Of a DNA stretch of 12,888 bases, positions 1-7,596 are shown piece by piece. The DNA lies in contig CANHJJ010000027.1 of assembly GCA_947460565.1 (NCBI GenBank), positions 1 through 12,888 on the forward strand, written 5' to 3'. The notes beneath the pieces were generated by a model. The model was not told where the DNA came from, did not search any database, and saw nothing but the letters and a program-made list of their open reading frames with translations. Every line of letters begins with the position of its first letter. Positions within the stretch are counted from its first letter, which is position 1. Position numbers and translations under genes: made by a program. This stretch comes from Bacteroidota bacterium (GTDB taxonomy: Bacteria; Bacteroidota; Bacteroidia; UKL13-3).

Positions 1-228
1 ACTCATGTCAATTGAAGCGAGTGCTTGAATTGTAGCAAAGTCAATTGCAATTGTTGTACTGTCAAGCTTTTTGTTGTTTTCAAAAAAATCAACTCCATGG
101 TCAGCGATACTATTTGTCGCAACCGATAGAATTGAACCTAAGGTCGCACAGCTATCTCTATTACTCATTTGTGCTTGTGCCATAGAGAAGGCACATGAAA
201 ACAATATAAAAATTATTAAATTCTTCAC
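1..228 (-). CDS. Exported protein of unknown function, N-terminal part only
   Basis: A reading frame on the minus strand runs off the left edge and gives 76 residues from a GTG codon at 228-226. The first 20 residues (MKNLIIFILFSCAFSMAQAQ) form a good signal peptide: a lysine near the start, a hydrophobic core, and small residues before a likely cut after AQA. The mature part begins MSNRDSCATLGSILSVATNS and contains one cysteine. I do not recognise the family. The frame stays open upstream to a TGA at 358-360 but has no ATG there. The GTG is chosen because it puts the signal peptide right at the N-terminus. An in-frame ATG at 183 would remove most of that signal. The gene is transcribed away from gpmI. 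A weak TATATTTA element lies at 274-267, with a TTG at 293-291, upstream of the start. Confidence 0.6.
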   Translation of the reverse strand, partial: MKNLIIFILFSCAFSMAQAQMSNRDSCATLGSILSVATNSIADHGVDFFENNKKLDSTTIAIDFATIQALASIDMS

Positions 229-472
229 GATTAAATCCAGATTCCTTTTAACATTGGAATAACTTGTAAATATACCCCATAAAATGAGACCAATCTCACA
301 GTCTTTAGTTGGATAGGTTTCACAATAAATCCTATTATCTTCAAATGTATGTTTAATTCACAAATCAGCAAATCGATTTAATGTCTCATGTTTTTTTGAT
401 GTTAGATTTTATGAAATCGCAAACAGCTAGCTAACAGTGATTCATAGCTCAATGACGATAGCTTGATGCAAG

Positions 473-502
473 TTGCGAGTAGCATTTTTTTTCATACCTT
501 CG
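473..502 (+). promoter_or_regulatory. Bacteroidota-type promoter of gpmI
   Basis: TTG at 473-475 and TACCTTCG at 495-502 are separated by 19 nt. This fits the Bacteroidota primary sigma-factor pattern (TTG at about -33, TAnnTTTG at about -7) with one mismatch in the -7 element. Only four bases (CCCT) separate the -7 element from the gpmI ATG at 507. Transcription should therefore start at or very near the start codon, giving a leaderless or nearly leaderless mRNA. No Shine-Dalgarno-like sequence precedes the ATG. Confidence 0.6.
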
Positions 503-506
503 CCCT

Positions 507-2033
507 ATGAACGCACGTGTGATACTACTTATCTTAGATGGATGGGGAAAAGGAAAAAGCTATCTTGGAAATGCCATCGAATTAGCCCATACACCTAACT
601 TTGATAGACTTATTTCTGCATACCCAAATTGCGAATTGCATACCTGCGGTGAGTGGGTAGGTTTGCCAGATGGACAAATGGGAAATAGCGAAGTAGGTCA
701 CATGAACATTGGTGCAGGCCGAGTGGTTTACCAGCAATTGGTGCTTATCAACAAAGTCTTCAGAGAAAAAACAGTGAATGAAAATAAGGTGTTATTGGAT
801 GCTATCAAGTATGCCAAAGCTAACCACAAAAAGATTCACCTGATGGGCCTTGTGAGCGATGGTGGTGTGCATTCAAGCATTGATCATTTGAAAGGCTTGT
901 GCACACTTATGGCAGATAATGACATGAAAGATTTTTATGTACATGCCTTTACCGATGGCCGTGACACTGACCCTAAAGGTGGTGTTGATTATTTGAAAGA
1001 TGTGATACAACATTTGGATAAAACCCATGGTCATTTGGCTTCAGTTACGGGTAGGTATTATGCCATGGATCGTGATAAGCGTTGGGACAGGGTGAAATTA
1101 GCTTACGATGCCATTGTGAATGGTGTAGGAGAGAAAACAAAAGATGTTATTGCTACTCTTGAAGAAAGATATATCGCTAATGAAACAGATGAGTTTATCA
1201 AACCGATTATAGCAGTTGATAATGATAATAATCCTCTTGCAAAAATAGCAAAGGATGATGTGGTGATATGCTTCAATTTTAGAACAGATAGAGGACGTGA
1301 AATTACGGAAGCCCTTTCTCAAAAAGATTTTGCAGAACAAGGTATGAAGCATTTGAATTTGCATTATATCACCTTAACCGAATACGATAAAACCTTTAAA
1401 AATGTGCAAGTGGTTTTCCCAGATATTGACCTGCAGATGACCATGGGAGATGTGCTTGAAAAGGAAGATAAAAAACAAGTACGCATTGCTGAAACTGAAA
1501 AATACCCCCATGTTACTTTCTTTTTTAGTGGTGGTCGCGAGAATGTGTTTAATGGAGAAACCCGTTATATGGCTCCTTCTCCTAAAGATGTAGCCACATA
1601 TGACTTAAAACCAGAAATGAGTGCCGAGCAAGTATGTCAATTTACCCTTGATGAGATTGCTAAAAATGAAGCGGATTATATGTGTGTGAATTTTGCCAAT
1701 GCCGATATGGTGGGGCATACGGGTGTGGTAAGTGCCGAGATAAAAGCAGTGGAGAAAGTTGACAATTGCGTGGGTAGAATTGTTGAAGCCGCTTTGAAAA
1801 ACAATTATTCTTTACTCATCACAGCAGATCATGGCAATGGTGAATTTATGATTAACGATGATGGCACACCTAACACTGCGCATACGACAAATGATGTGCC
1901 TTGTATTTTGGTTGAACCTAATACAAAACATAAAATAAAAAATGGAAAACTAGCTGATTTATCCCCAACTGCTTTGGCGCTTATGGGACTGCCTCAGCCA
2001 GCAGCTATGACGGGTGAAAGTTTATTAATGTAA
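507..2033 (+). CDS. gpmI: 2,3-bisphosphoglycerate-independent phosphoglycerate mutase
   Basis: This is a cytoplasmic glycolytic and gluconeogenic enzyme that interconverts 3- and 2-phosphoglycerate through a phosphoserine intermediate, normally with two Mn2+ ions. At 508 residues it has the family's usual length. The alkaline-phosphatase-like active site looks complete: metal ligand D11, nucleophile S61 in GNSEVGHMN, H122, R152/D153 in TDGRDTDP, the arginine-rich GRYYAMDRDKRWDR near 182-195, a lysine near 332, D400 and H404 in NADMVGHTG, D441/H442 in TADHGN, and H459. Roles are assigned by analogy with the Geobacillus stearothermophilus enzyme. The ATG at 507 sits just after a strong promoter and the protein starts with the conserved strand leading into LDGWG. 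A small lipoprotein gene follows at once and probably shares its transcript. Confidence 0.97.
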   Translation: MNARVILLILDGWGKGKSYLGNAIELAHTPNFDRLISAYPNCELHTCGEWVGLPDGQMGNSEVGHMNIGAGRVVYQQLVLINKVFREKTVNENKVLLDAIKYAKANHKKIHLMGLVSDGGVHSSIDHLKGLCTLMADNDMKDFYVHAFTDGRDTDPKGGVDYLKDVIQHLDKTHGHLASVTGRYYAMDRDKRWDRVKLAYDAIVNGVGEKTKDVIATLEERYIANETDEFIKPIIAVDNDNNPLAKIAKDDVVICFNFRTDRGREITEALSQKDFAEQGMKHLNLHYITLTEYDKTFKNVQVVFPDIDLQMTMGDVLEKEDKKQVRIAETEKYPHVTFFFSGGRENVFNGETRYMAPSPKDVATYDLKPEMSAEQVCQFTLDEIAKNEADYMCVNFANADMVGHTGVVSAEIKAVEKVDNCVGRIVEAALKNNYSLLITADHGNGEFMINDDGTPNTAHTTNDVPCILVEPNTKHKIKNGKLADLSPTALALMGLPQPAAMTGESLLM

Positions 2034-2036
2034 TTG

Positions 2037-2603
2037 ATGATGTTTCTAAAATCTAATATCATTTATTTATTCTTTTTGGTCTTGTTAGCCTCATGCGCTG
2101 ACACGGCAAATGATGAACGCAATGCGCTTAATCAGTCAAAATATGTGGATTTGAAATCGTATTTTGAAGCTGAAATATTGCGTTTGAATTACTCGAATTA
2201 TGCCTTGGAAAAAACCTTGTTATTTGATGGCGAAATTGAGAAGATAAACGCTGCGAAGGTGAATTGGAAAAAAGAGATTGAGCCTTTTCTTGATTTAGAT
2301 ATTCTTAAAAATACATATACAGGAAGATTGAATGTTGACAGTGTTTTGGTGGGACTAGATGAATTCACAGTTAATTATATACCAAATGATAGCAGCCTTG
2401 ATTTAAAGCAATTACAAGTGCATTTCAATCATCAAAAAATAAATTCCATTAAAGCAGAGTTTGCCTCTCACAACCTATTGTACCAAAGCTATAAATTATA
2501 CGCGTATTTTCCTGATAGCCTATATATGATTGAAGGAAGCCAAAAAGTGAAATTGGTTCACTCGCCTAGCTATTCAGCAATTGGAAGAATCATTAAAAAA
2601 TAG
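2037..2603 (+). CDS. Small lipoprotein of unknown function, downstream of gpmI
   Basis: The gene encodes about 188 residues with a lipoprotein signal: MMFLKSN, a hydrophobic stretch (IIYLFFLVLL), then the lipobox LLASC with the lipidated cysteine at residue 20. It is therefore expected in a periplasm-facing or outer-membrane position. The mature part is soluble, with a charged helical-looking first half (EAEILRLNYSNYALEKTLLF) and a beta-rich second half. I do not recognise the family. The frame is open directly from a TTG at 2034 next to the gpmI stop (2031-2033). ATG 2037, or the next ATG at 2040, is the more likely start, so the gap is only a few bases and co-transcription with gpmI is likely. 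The C-terminus (IGRIIKK) ends in a run of AT-rich codons before the stop at 2601-2603. Confidence 0.75.
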   Translation: MMFLKSNIIYLFFLVLLASCADTANDERNALNQSKYVDLKSYFEAEILRLNYSNYALEKTLLFDGEIEKINAAKVNWKKEIEPFLDLDILKNTYTGRLNVDSVLVGLDEFTVNYIPNDSSLDLKQLQVHFNHQKINSIKAEFASHNLLYQSYKLYAYFPDSLYMIEGSQKVKLVHSPSYSAIGRIIKK

Positions 2604-2631
2604 TTCAATAATAAAGTAGATATTTTGATTT

Positions 2632-2745
2632 GAGTCTATCATGTCGAGCGGAGTCTGTCATGTCGATCGGAGTCTATCATGTCGAGCGGAGTCTATCATG
2701 TCGATCGGAGTCTATCATGTCGAGCGGAGTCTGTCATGTCGAGCG
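2632..2745. repeat. Six tandem copies of a 19-bp repeat
   Basis: Six uninterrupted 19-bp units occupy 2632-2650, 2651-2669, 2670-2688, 2689-2707, 2708-2726 and 2727-2745. The consensus is GAGTCTATCATGTCGAGCG. Variation is confined to two sites: A/G in TAT or TGT (G in units 2 and 6) and G/T in GAG or GAT (T in units 2 and 4). The alternation GAG, GAT, GAG, GAT, GAG across units 1-5 suggests growth partly by duplication of a 38-bp pair. The array lies between two convergent genes. Its GC content is clearly above its surroundings. The period is not a multiple of three, so reading frames through it are unlikely to be real. Confidence 0.95.
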
Positions 2746-2807
2746 GAGTCGAGACATAGACAGACTCCTTAATCTCAAGCCAGTTCTCGACTCCGTTCGA
2801 ACTGACA
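2732..2807. repeat. Imperfect inverted repeat closing the tandem array
   Basis: The left arm at 2732-2755 (TGTCATGTCGAGCGGAGTC then GAGAC) overlaps the last tandem unit. It pairs imperfectly with the right arm at 2783-2807 (GTTCTCGACTCCGTTCGAAC then TGACA) across a 27-nt loop. A second, perfect 10-bp pairing links GGAGTCTGTC at 2726-2735 with GACAGACTCC at 2759-2768, so alternative hairpins compete. The arm sequence resembles a GTCGAGCGGAGTCGAGA-type interspersed intergenic repeat that I recall from many Bacteroidota genomes; this is memory, not a search. It sits 9 bp past the lolA stop and about 130 bp past the lipoprotein stop. It could terminate or stabilise both convergent transcripts, but no T-tract follows either arm. 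Confidence 0.75.
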
Positions 2808-2816
2808 AGTAATTAC

Positions 2817-3458
2817 CTATCGCAAATCCACTACCTCTGCCCCTGGATATTTTTTTACATTAAAAGAAAACTGATTGTCATCGTATTTGATATTAGGCAC
2901 TTGGTTGCTGATGGTGTATGTATGTACGCTTCCATTTTTATCAAATACCTCTGATTTGCTAATGCTTTGGTTGGTTTTATCTACCGTAAGTTTAATCTTA
3001 AAGTAATTTTTCTTTTTATCTTTAGGCGTTAGTTCAAAGATGGCAATATCGTTTTTACCTTCCTTGCGAGTTTCAGCTATTTTAAACAAGAAACCCTTGT
3101 TATACATGGTGAAAATATCGTCCAATTTGATAGCACCTTCTTTGGGATTGTAGTGGTTTATTTGCACCTCGTTCACTTCTTTGCTGTATGTCCAAATGGT
3201 TTTATTGTCACAAATAATGACTTGGTTGGCCACATCCAGTCTAAATTTATTACCTTTTACCACAATGGTTCCTTTTTGCTTTTCATTTATTTTCTCCACT
3301 TTACTTTCAATGGAATATAGAAAATCAGCTTTAATGGTTTTAAACTTCTTATAGCGCTGGCTGATACGGTCCAATAGTTTTTCAGCATCTTTGGCGTTTT
3401 GCGAGTAGGCAGTGAATCCTGCTAAGAATATTAGGCTAAATAAAATCGTTTTTTTCAC
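2817..3458 (-). CDS. lolA: LolA-like outer-membrane lipoprotein carrier protein
   Basis: This is a periplasmic chaperone that shuttles lipoproteins from the inner-membrane release complex to the outer membrane. The 213-residue product starts with a signal peptide (MKKTILFSLIFLAGFTAYSQ) and continues with the LolA pattern seen in Bacteroidota: DRISQRYKKFKTIKADF at 30-46, KGTIVVKGNKFRLD near 62-75, TIWTYSKEVNEVQIN near 87-101, a FKIKLTVD strand near 153-160, and the C-terminal signature YPGAEVVDLR. The beta-rich fold should form a half-barrel with a hydrophobic cavity. The start is GTG at 3458-3456. The frame extends upstream to 3572, but that extension puts about 38 non-signal residues ahead of the signal peptide. 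A TATTATTG element at 3470-3463 ends four bases before the GTG. The gene stands alone between intergenic regions and converges on the lipoprotein gene. Confidence 0.9.
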   Translation of the reverse strand: MKKTILFSLIFLAGFTAYSQNAKDAEKLLDRISQRYKKFKTIKADFLYSIESKVEKINEKQKGTIVVKGNKFRLDVANQVIICDNKTIWTYSKEVNEVQINHYNPKEGAIKLDDIFTMYNKGFLFKIAETRKEGKNDIAIFELTPKDKKKNYFKIKLTVDKTNQSISKSEVFDKNGSVHTYTISNQVPNIKYDDNQFSFNVKKYPGAEVVDLR

Positions 3459-3654
3459 GATGCAATAATAAATGAATTGGTTTGATAAAAATAGCGTAGA
3501 AAGTTTAATCAGTTTTAGAGAATTATTGGTATTTGGAAATTGTAGAGTCCTTAATAATAAATTCCAATACAAATGACTTGCTACTTGATTAATTTACCTA
3601 AATTATTTGTCTGTTTTCTAATTGTACTAAATAAAACCTCTACATCTAAAATAT

Positions 3655-5280
3655 TTACTCTAAAATCAGCTTTTTAGAATAGGAATGTATATCGTATTTT
3701 AAATTAACATTATACATCCCTTTTGACAAGGTTGAAATATCAATTGTATTATTAATATTGGGACTAAAATCAATTAATTTTAAACATGTTTTTCCTGTAA
3801 TGTCAATAAATTCAACAGCACATTTACCAATCAATTCTTTGCTAAATTTTAAATGAATAAAGAGATTACTTGGATTAGGATAGATATCGAAAACTGAATT
3901 TTCTATATTTCTATCTTCATTTAAACTGACAGTTTTTTGGCAAAAAAGGTTATTCCCAAGAAGCTTATTCATTTCAGTACATAAATAATTATAATTAGAA
4001 ATATCTGTTGGTGTTAAAGTACCGATGAGTAAATTTTTGCTTTCATTTGGGTCATCAGTTAGCCTATAAAATTCTTCAGCACCATAATCAAACCTAATAA
4101 GCTTATAATCTCTGTTTCTCATACCTTTTCCATCAGCACTATCTGTGGTAAGTTTAAATATTTCACTAAACACCCATGGTCTAACACTATCAGCCGTATT
4201 GGTAATAATAGGCTGTAAACTTTTGCTATCAACGGGTTTGTTTGTAGGTATTTCAGATTGCCAATTTTTATAGCCAAAATTTTCAACAATAGTTGCGAAA
4301 ATATCAACTGTATTTACGAGCGCATTACTTACTCTTCCTTTGTTTACTACTGATGGACCAGCAATGATCATTGGCACATGCACACCGTATTGGTATACGG
4401 TTCCTTTTGCTTTGGATAGATCCGAAATTTGGGCTGTACGGGGCGTATTGCCATTGTCTCCAATGAAAATAATATCAGTGCTATCAAACTTATTCATTAC
4501 TTTTAAAGTATCAAATAAGCGGCCTATTTCATGATCCATAGCTTGAATCATTGCCTTAAAGTATTGTTTGGGCTGAGCATTGACATCAGCTAATGTTCCA
4601 CTTAAATTTGTATATGTGTGAAGGTTTAAAGGTGGTAAATGTAATGGCTCATGTGGTGCATTAAAAGCAAGCCATAAGAAAAATGGTTTATTCGTATTTT
4701 GATTCTTCAGCCAACTTACAGCATTGTTTACATTTTCTGTTGTAGCATAGGTGGTGATGGTACTTGCTACCCCATTTGTATATTTTGTCCAATTGATAAA
4801 ACTTGGTAATTGACCAATAAATGGACCTTCACACCAATTATATCCAAGGGCCAAAGGACTGGTTAAATTAATAGCAGGATTAGGTTGTTTCAAATGCCAT
4901 TTACCAATATTGGCTTTTACAATATTGTTATCATAAATTCTAAGCAATTTTGGGATTGAAATCTCAGAGGTATCAATTTGGTTGCTGCCTCCAATTCCAC
5001 CTACAATTCCACCTACTCCTGTTCTGAAGCTGTATCTCCCGGTTAATATCGTTGTTCTGGTAGATGAACAAACCGGATTGCTTAATAAATATTTAAATCT
5101 AATACCCCTTGCCAACAATGACCTAATATTGGGCACATCTACTGTATCAAAAGAGTTTTCGTAAAATCCAAAATAGTCTGGACTTAAATCATCAGCGATA
5201 ATTATTATAGTGTTTCTTTGACAGTTTGCACTCAAATAAAAAGAAAGTAAGATGATAAATAGTTGTATTTTTTTTTTCAT
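3655..5280 (-). CDS. Secreted sulfatase with a T9SS type A sorting domain
   Basis: This is a 541-residue sulfatase of the alkaline-phosphatase superfamily, expected to hydrolyse a sulfate ester outside the cell. It has a signal peptide (residues 1-20), metal ligands D30/D31 in IIADDLSPD, the formylglycine position C71 in NPVCSSTRTTILTGR, K127 and H129 in GKWHL, H210 in APHEPLH, D275/N276 in IGDNGN, and K292 in KGTVYQYGVHVPMI. Residues from about 463 to 541 form a Por-type sorting domain (FDIYPNPSN, later ISTLSKGMYNV and KKLILE) that directs T9SS secretion and surface attachment. The oddity is C-S-S-T-R where sulfatases have C-x-P/A-x-R. The remaining active-site pattern is intact, so it is probably active if the cysteine is matured. 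No maturation enzyme is encoded in the window. The substrate cannot be named. It is the last gene of a three-gene operon, 6 nt after the redoxin gene. Confidence 0.92.
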   Translation of the reverse strand: MKKKIQLFIILLSFYLSANCQRNTIIIIADDLSPDYFGFYENSFDTVDVPNIRSLLARGIRFKYLLSNPVCSSTRTTILTGRYSFRTGVGGIVGGIGGSNQIDTSEISIPKLLRIYDNNIVKANIGKWHLKQPNPAINLTSPLALGYNWCEGPFIGQLPSFINWTKYTNGVASTITTYATTENVNNAVSWLKNQNTNKPFFLWLAFNAPHEPLHLPPLNLHTYTNLSGTLADVNAQPKQYFKAMIQAMDHEIGRLFDTLKVMNKFDSTDIIFIGDNGNTPRTAQISDLSKAKGTVYQYGVHVPMIIAGPSVVNKGRVSNALVNTVDIFATIVENFGYKNWQSEIPTNKPVDSKSLQPIITNTADSVRPWVFSEIFKLTTDSADGKGMRNRDYKLIRFDYGAEEFYRLTDDPNESKNLLIGTLTPTDISNYNYLCTEMNKLLGNNLFCQKTVSLNEDRNIENSVFDIYPNPSNLFIHLKFSKELIGKCAVEFIDITGKTCLKLIDFSPNINNTIDISTLSKGMYNVNLKYDIHSYSKKLILE

Positions 5281-5286
5281 TATAAG

Positions 5287-5874
5287 TTATCTGTAAAAAA
5301 TTTTGCATCCAAAAGATGCTGTTACTGTTGTTGACACATTTTTATTTAGCAGCAATTCGTTAACCATTTTAGAAATATAAGAAATAGCTATTTTGGGTTT
5401 TTCGCCATTGTCATCAATCGCACCTTTATATTTAATAACCCATTTATTATTTATTTTCCATATGACGAATGCCGTTGGCGTGTATTCAGCTTTAAATTGT
5501 TTTCCTACCGTTTGCGAACCATCCTGCAAATAAGGGAAATTATATTTTTCTTGCTTTGATCTTTTTTGCATAAGTTCAAATGTCTCATCTTCGTATATCA
5601 ATGTATCCATACTATTTATTGCGATTAGTGGCACATGTAATTTCGAAAATTCTGTATTTAAATCATTTAGACGTTTTGTATATAACTTTGCAAAGGGACA
5701 GTGATTACAGGTAAAAACTACAATAAGGCCTTTAGCATTTTTATATGCCTTACTTGAAACCATTTTGCCGTCAATGTTTCTTAAGCAAAAATCGTTTACT
5801 ACCTTATCATTGCTGAAACTAGAGAATATAATAAATAGTAATGTGCTTATAAATAGTAGATACTGATTTTTCAT
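5287..5874 (-). CDS. Exported thioredoxin-fold (peroxiredoxin-like) protein with CNHC motif
   Basis: The 195-residue protein starts with a hydrophobic export signal (MKNQYLLFISTLLFIIFSSFS). A thioredoxin/AhpC-TSA fold follows: LRNIDGKMVSSKAY, GLIVVFTCNHCPFAKLYTKRL with the redox pair C56/C59, VPLIAINSMD, FPYLQDGSQTVGKQF, the cis-proline loop at T132-P133 (YTPTAFV), and KYKGAIDDNGE. This resembles the PRX_like1 group, which has a CNHCP motif and a late GC motif; here that cysteine is C190 in FGCKIFYR near the end. It probably acts as a periplasmic thiol-disulfide protein or peroxide scavenger. The signal looks uncleaved or only weakly cleavable, so membrane anchoring is possible. It sits 3 nt after the multicopper oxidase stop and 6 nt before the sulfatase start, so it is clearly in their operon. 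Its partner is not known. Confidence 0.87.
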   Translation of the reverse strand: MKNQYLLFISTLLFIIFSSFSNDKVVNDFCLRNIDGKMVSSKAYKNAKGLIVVFTCNHCPFAKLYTKRLNDLNTEFSKLHVPLIAINSMDTLIYEDETFELMQKRSKQEKYNFPYLQDGSQTVGKQFKAEYTPTAFVIWKINNKWVIKYKGAIDDNGEKPKIAISYISKMVNELLLNKNVSTTVTASFGCKIFYR

Positions 5875-5877
5875 TTT

Positions 5878-7596
5878 TTAGTTTACAACAAACGTTTTTG
5901 TTACAGTTTGTTTACTGCTATTTTCAATGATAGAAATATGATAGACTCCTTTATTTAATTGGCTAATATCAATTCCATTTGTTAAATCAGGTTTAGGTAA
6001 CATTAGTTTTGTTCTACCTAACGCATCTGTTATGGTTATATAGTAAGCTGATTGATGGCTATTATTGAATTGAACAAAAAGTGAGCTACTTGTTGGATTA
6101 GGATAAATGGATACCGGAATCTCTGTGTTTTTAGGGTCATTAACTCCTGTTGTATTTGTTACCACAAATTGTCCCATCATACCTTCATCTTCATGCAATG
6201 CAATATGACAATGAAACATAAAAGGATGCAATTCATCTGCGAAGTCGTCAAACTTGGCAATAAACTTAACAACCGAACTGGTAATACCAGTTTTACCTGG
6301 TATAAATACCACATCTTTCCATCCACTTTGCGCTGCAGATGGAGCAACTCCATTAACTGAAATAATATTAAATTCAACATCATGAATGTGGAATGGATGT
6401 CCAAAAACAGAACTACTTGTGATTTCCCAAATTTCTGTATTGTTTAATGGAACACTGTAATCTATAGAATTAATTTTAAATAATTTGTGGTTTAAAATAA
6501 AGGCATTTGGACCTAAAATAACAGGCTTAGTTACACCTGTGCTATCGCTTATTGTTAGTTTTCTTGTTATTTTTGCATCAGCTACTTTTAGTAAAACATT
6601 TGTTTTTAAGGTAATTGGGATAGCAGTAATTGCATTGTTAGTTTGCGCTCCTATATTTAGATGAAGTATGTTAAAATCTTTTTTACCCAAAGCATTACCA
6701 AATGGACCTGTAACAAATGCTTCACCACCTGCAACAAAGTTTCCTAATGTTGAATTGTATGCCTTGATGTCAATTGATTTTCCTAAATCCGCTGAGCAAT
6801 TTACCAAAATTTCAATGCGTTCACCAGCATGCAACAAATAGCGTGTTAATGGCACTGGAGCATTTAATAAGCCTCCATCAGACGCAATTACTTGGAAAGT
6901 TCTGTTGTCGCTAAAACCAATATTGTAACTTCTTTCAATAGCAGCATTCAAAATTCGAAAGCGAACGACTTGCGCTGGAATAGTATACTGCGCTCTTAGT
7001 GTCATATTGGTTAACATACTATCTCCATAAGGCACTACACTAAATTGATTGGAAGTGTTAAAATCTCTATCTGTAAGAATTAATGGGATATCATCGATAC
7101 CATATGCTCGAGGCAATGGGAGTGAGTTCTCAACCTCATCACGAACAATAAGTAATCCACCAATTCCTTTAGTAATTTGTTCCATTGACATTTCATGTAA
7201 ATGTGGATGATACCAATAGGTAGCCGCATCATTTTTTACAGTCCAATAGGGTTGCCAGGTTGTGTTTGGTGGTATTATCTGATGAGGTCCTCCATCCATA
7301 ACTGCAGGTAAGTGCATTCCGTGCCAATGAATAGTTGTGCTGTCGTTTAACTTGTTTGTTACGTTCATATGCACCTCATCTCCTTTATTAATAAACAAAG
7401 TAGGACCCCAAAATTTTCCATTAATACCACCAGTGACGGTTTGATTGCCTTTGTTTACAATTTGAGCAAAGGTATCTTTAATTGTTAGATTGAAGTTTGT
7501 TCCCGATAGCGTATCAGGAATCCACATGTTATTATATTGCGCTTTTGATGTTGTTCCTATTAAGAGAAGCAATGCAAGAAGGAAATTTTTTGTCAT
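5878..7596 (-). CDS. Secreted CueO/laccase-like multicopper oxidase with T9SS tail
   Basis: This 572-residue protein should oxidise phenols, Cu(I) or other one-electron donors while reducing O2 to water. After a signal peptide (MTKNFLLALLLLIGTTSKAQ) come three cupredoxin domains with all copper ligands: H90/H92 in IHWHGMH, H130/H132 in YHPHLH, H400/H403/H405 in HPFHIH, and H462/C463/H464/H468/M473 in HCHIALHEDEGMM. The Cys-to-His-to-Met spacing (5 and 5) equals that of E. coli CueO. GPTLFINKGDEV, the IIPP segment and YGIDDIPLILTD also recall CueO, but the Met-rich CueO insert is absent, so copper tolerance is not assured. Residues from about 496 to 572 are a T9SS type A sorting domain (SIYPNPTSS, ISQLNKGVYHISI). 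ATG 7596 is preferred over an in-frame ATG at 7725, which would bury the signal peptide. It is the first gene of the operon with the redoxin and sulfatase. Confidence 0.93.
   Translation of the reverse strand: MTKNFLLALLLLIGTTSKAQYNNMWIPDTLSGTNFNLTIKDTFAQIVNKGNQTVTGGINGKFWGPTLFINKGDEVHMNVTNKLNDSTTIHWHGMHLPAVMDGGPHQIIPPNTTWQPYWTVKNDAATYWYHPHLHEMSMEQITKGIGGLLIVRDEVENSLPLPRAYGIDDIPLILTDRDFNTSNQFSVVPYGDSMLTNMTLRAQYTIPAQVVRFRILNAAIERSYNIGFSDNRTFQVIASDGGLLNAPVPLTRYLLHAGERIEILVNCSADLGKSIDIKAYNSTLGNFVAGGEAFVTGPFGNALGKKDFNILHLNIGAQTNNAITAIPITLKTNVLLKVADAKITRKLTISDSTGVTKPVILGPNAFILNHKLFKINSIDYSVPLNNTEIWEITSSSVFGHPFHIHDVEFNIISVNGVAPSAAQSGWKDVVFIPGKTGITSSVVKFIAKFDDFADELHPFMFHCHIALHEDEGMMGQFVVTNTTGVNDPKNTEIPVSIYPNPTSSSLFVQFNNSHQSAYYITITDALGRTKLMLPKPDLTNGIDISQLNKGVYHISIIENSSKQTVTKTFVVN

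Noticed and set aside
71..262. A 63-residue plus-strand reading frame at the left edge
   Set aside because: It is opposite the secreted protein fragment, which has a proper signal peptide on the minus strand.
2632..2745. CRISPR array
   Set aside because: The units are 19 bp and directly adjacent with no unique spacers, so this is a plain tandem repeat.
2630..2812. A 60-residue plus-strand reading frame (HVERSRDIDRLLNLKPVLDS type)
   Set aside because: It is a translation of the 19-bp repeat array and its inverted arm. The period is not a multiple of three, and this peptide type is a known spurious product of intergenic repeats.
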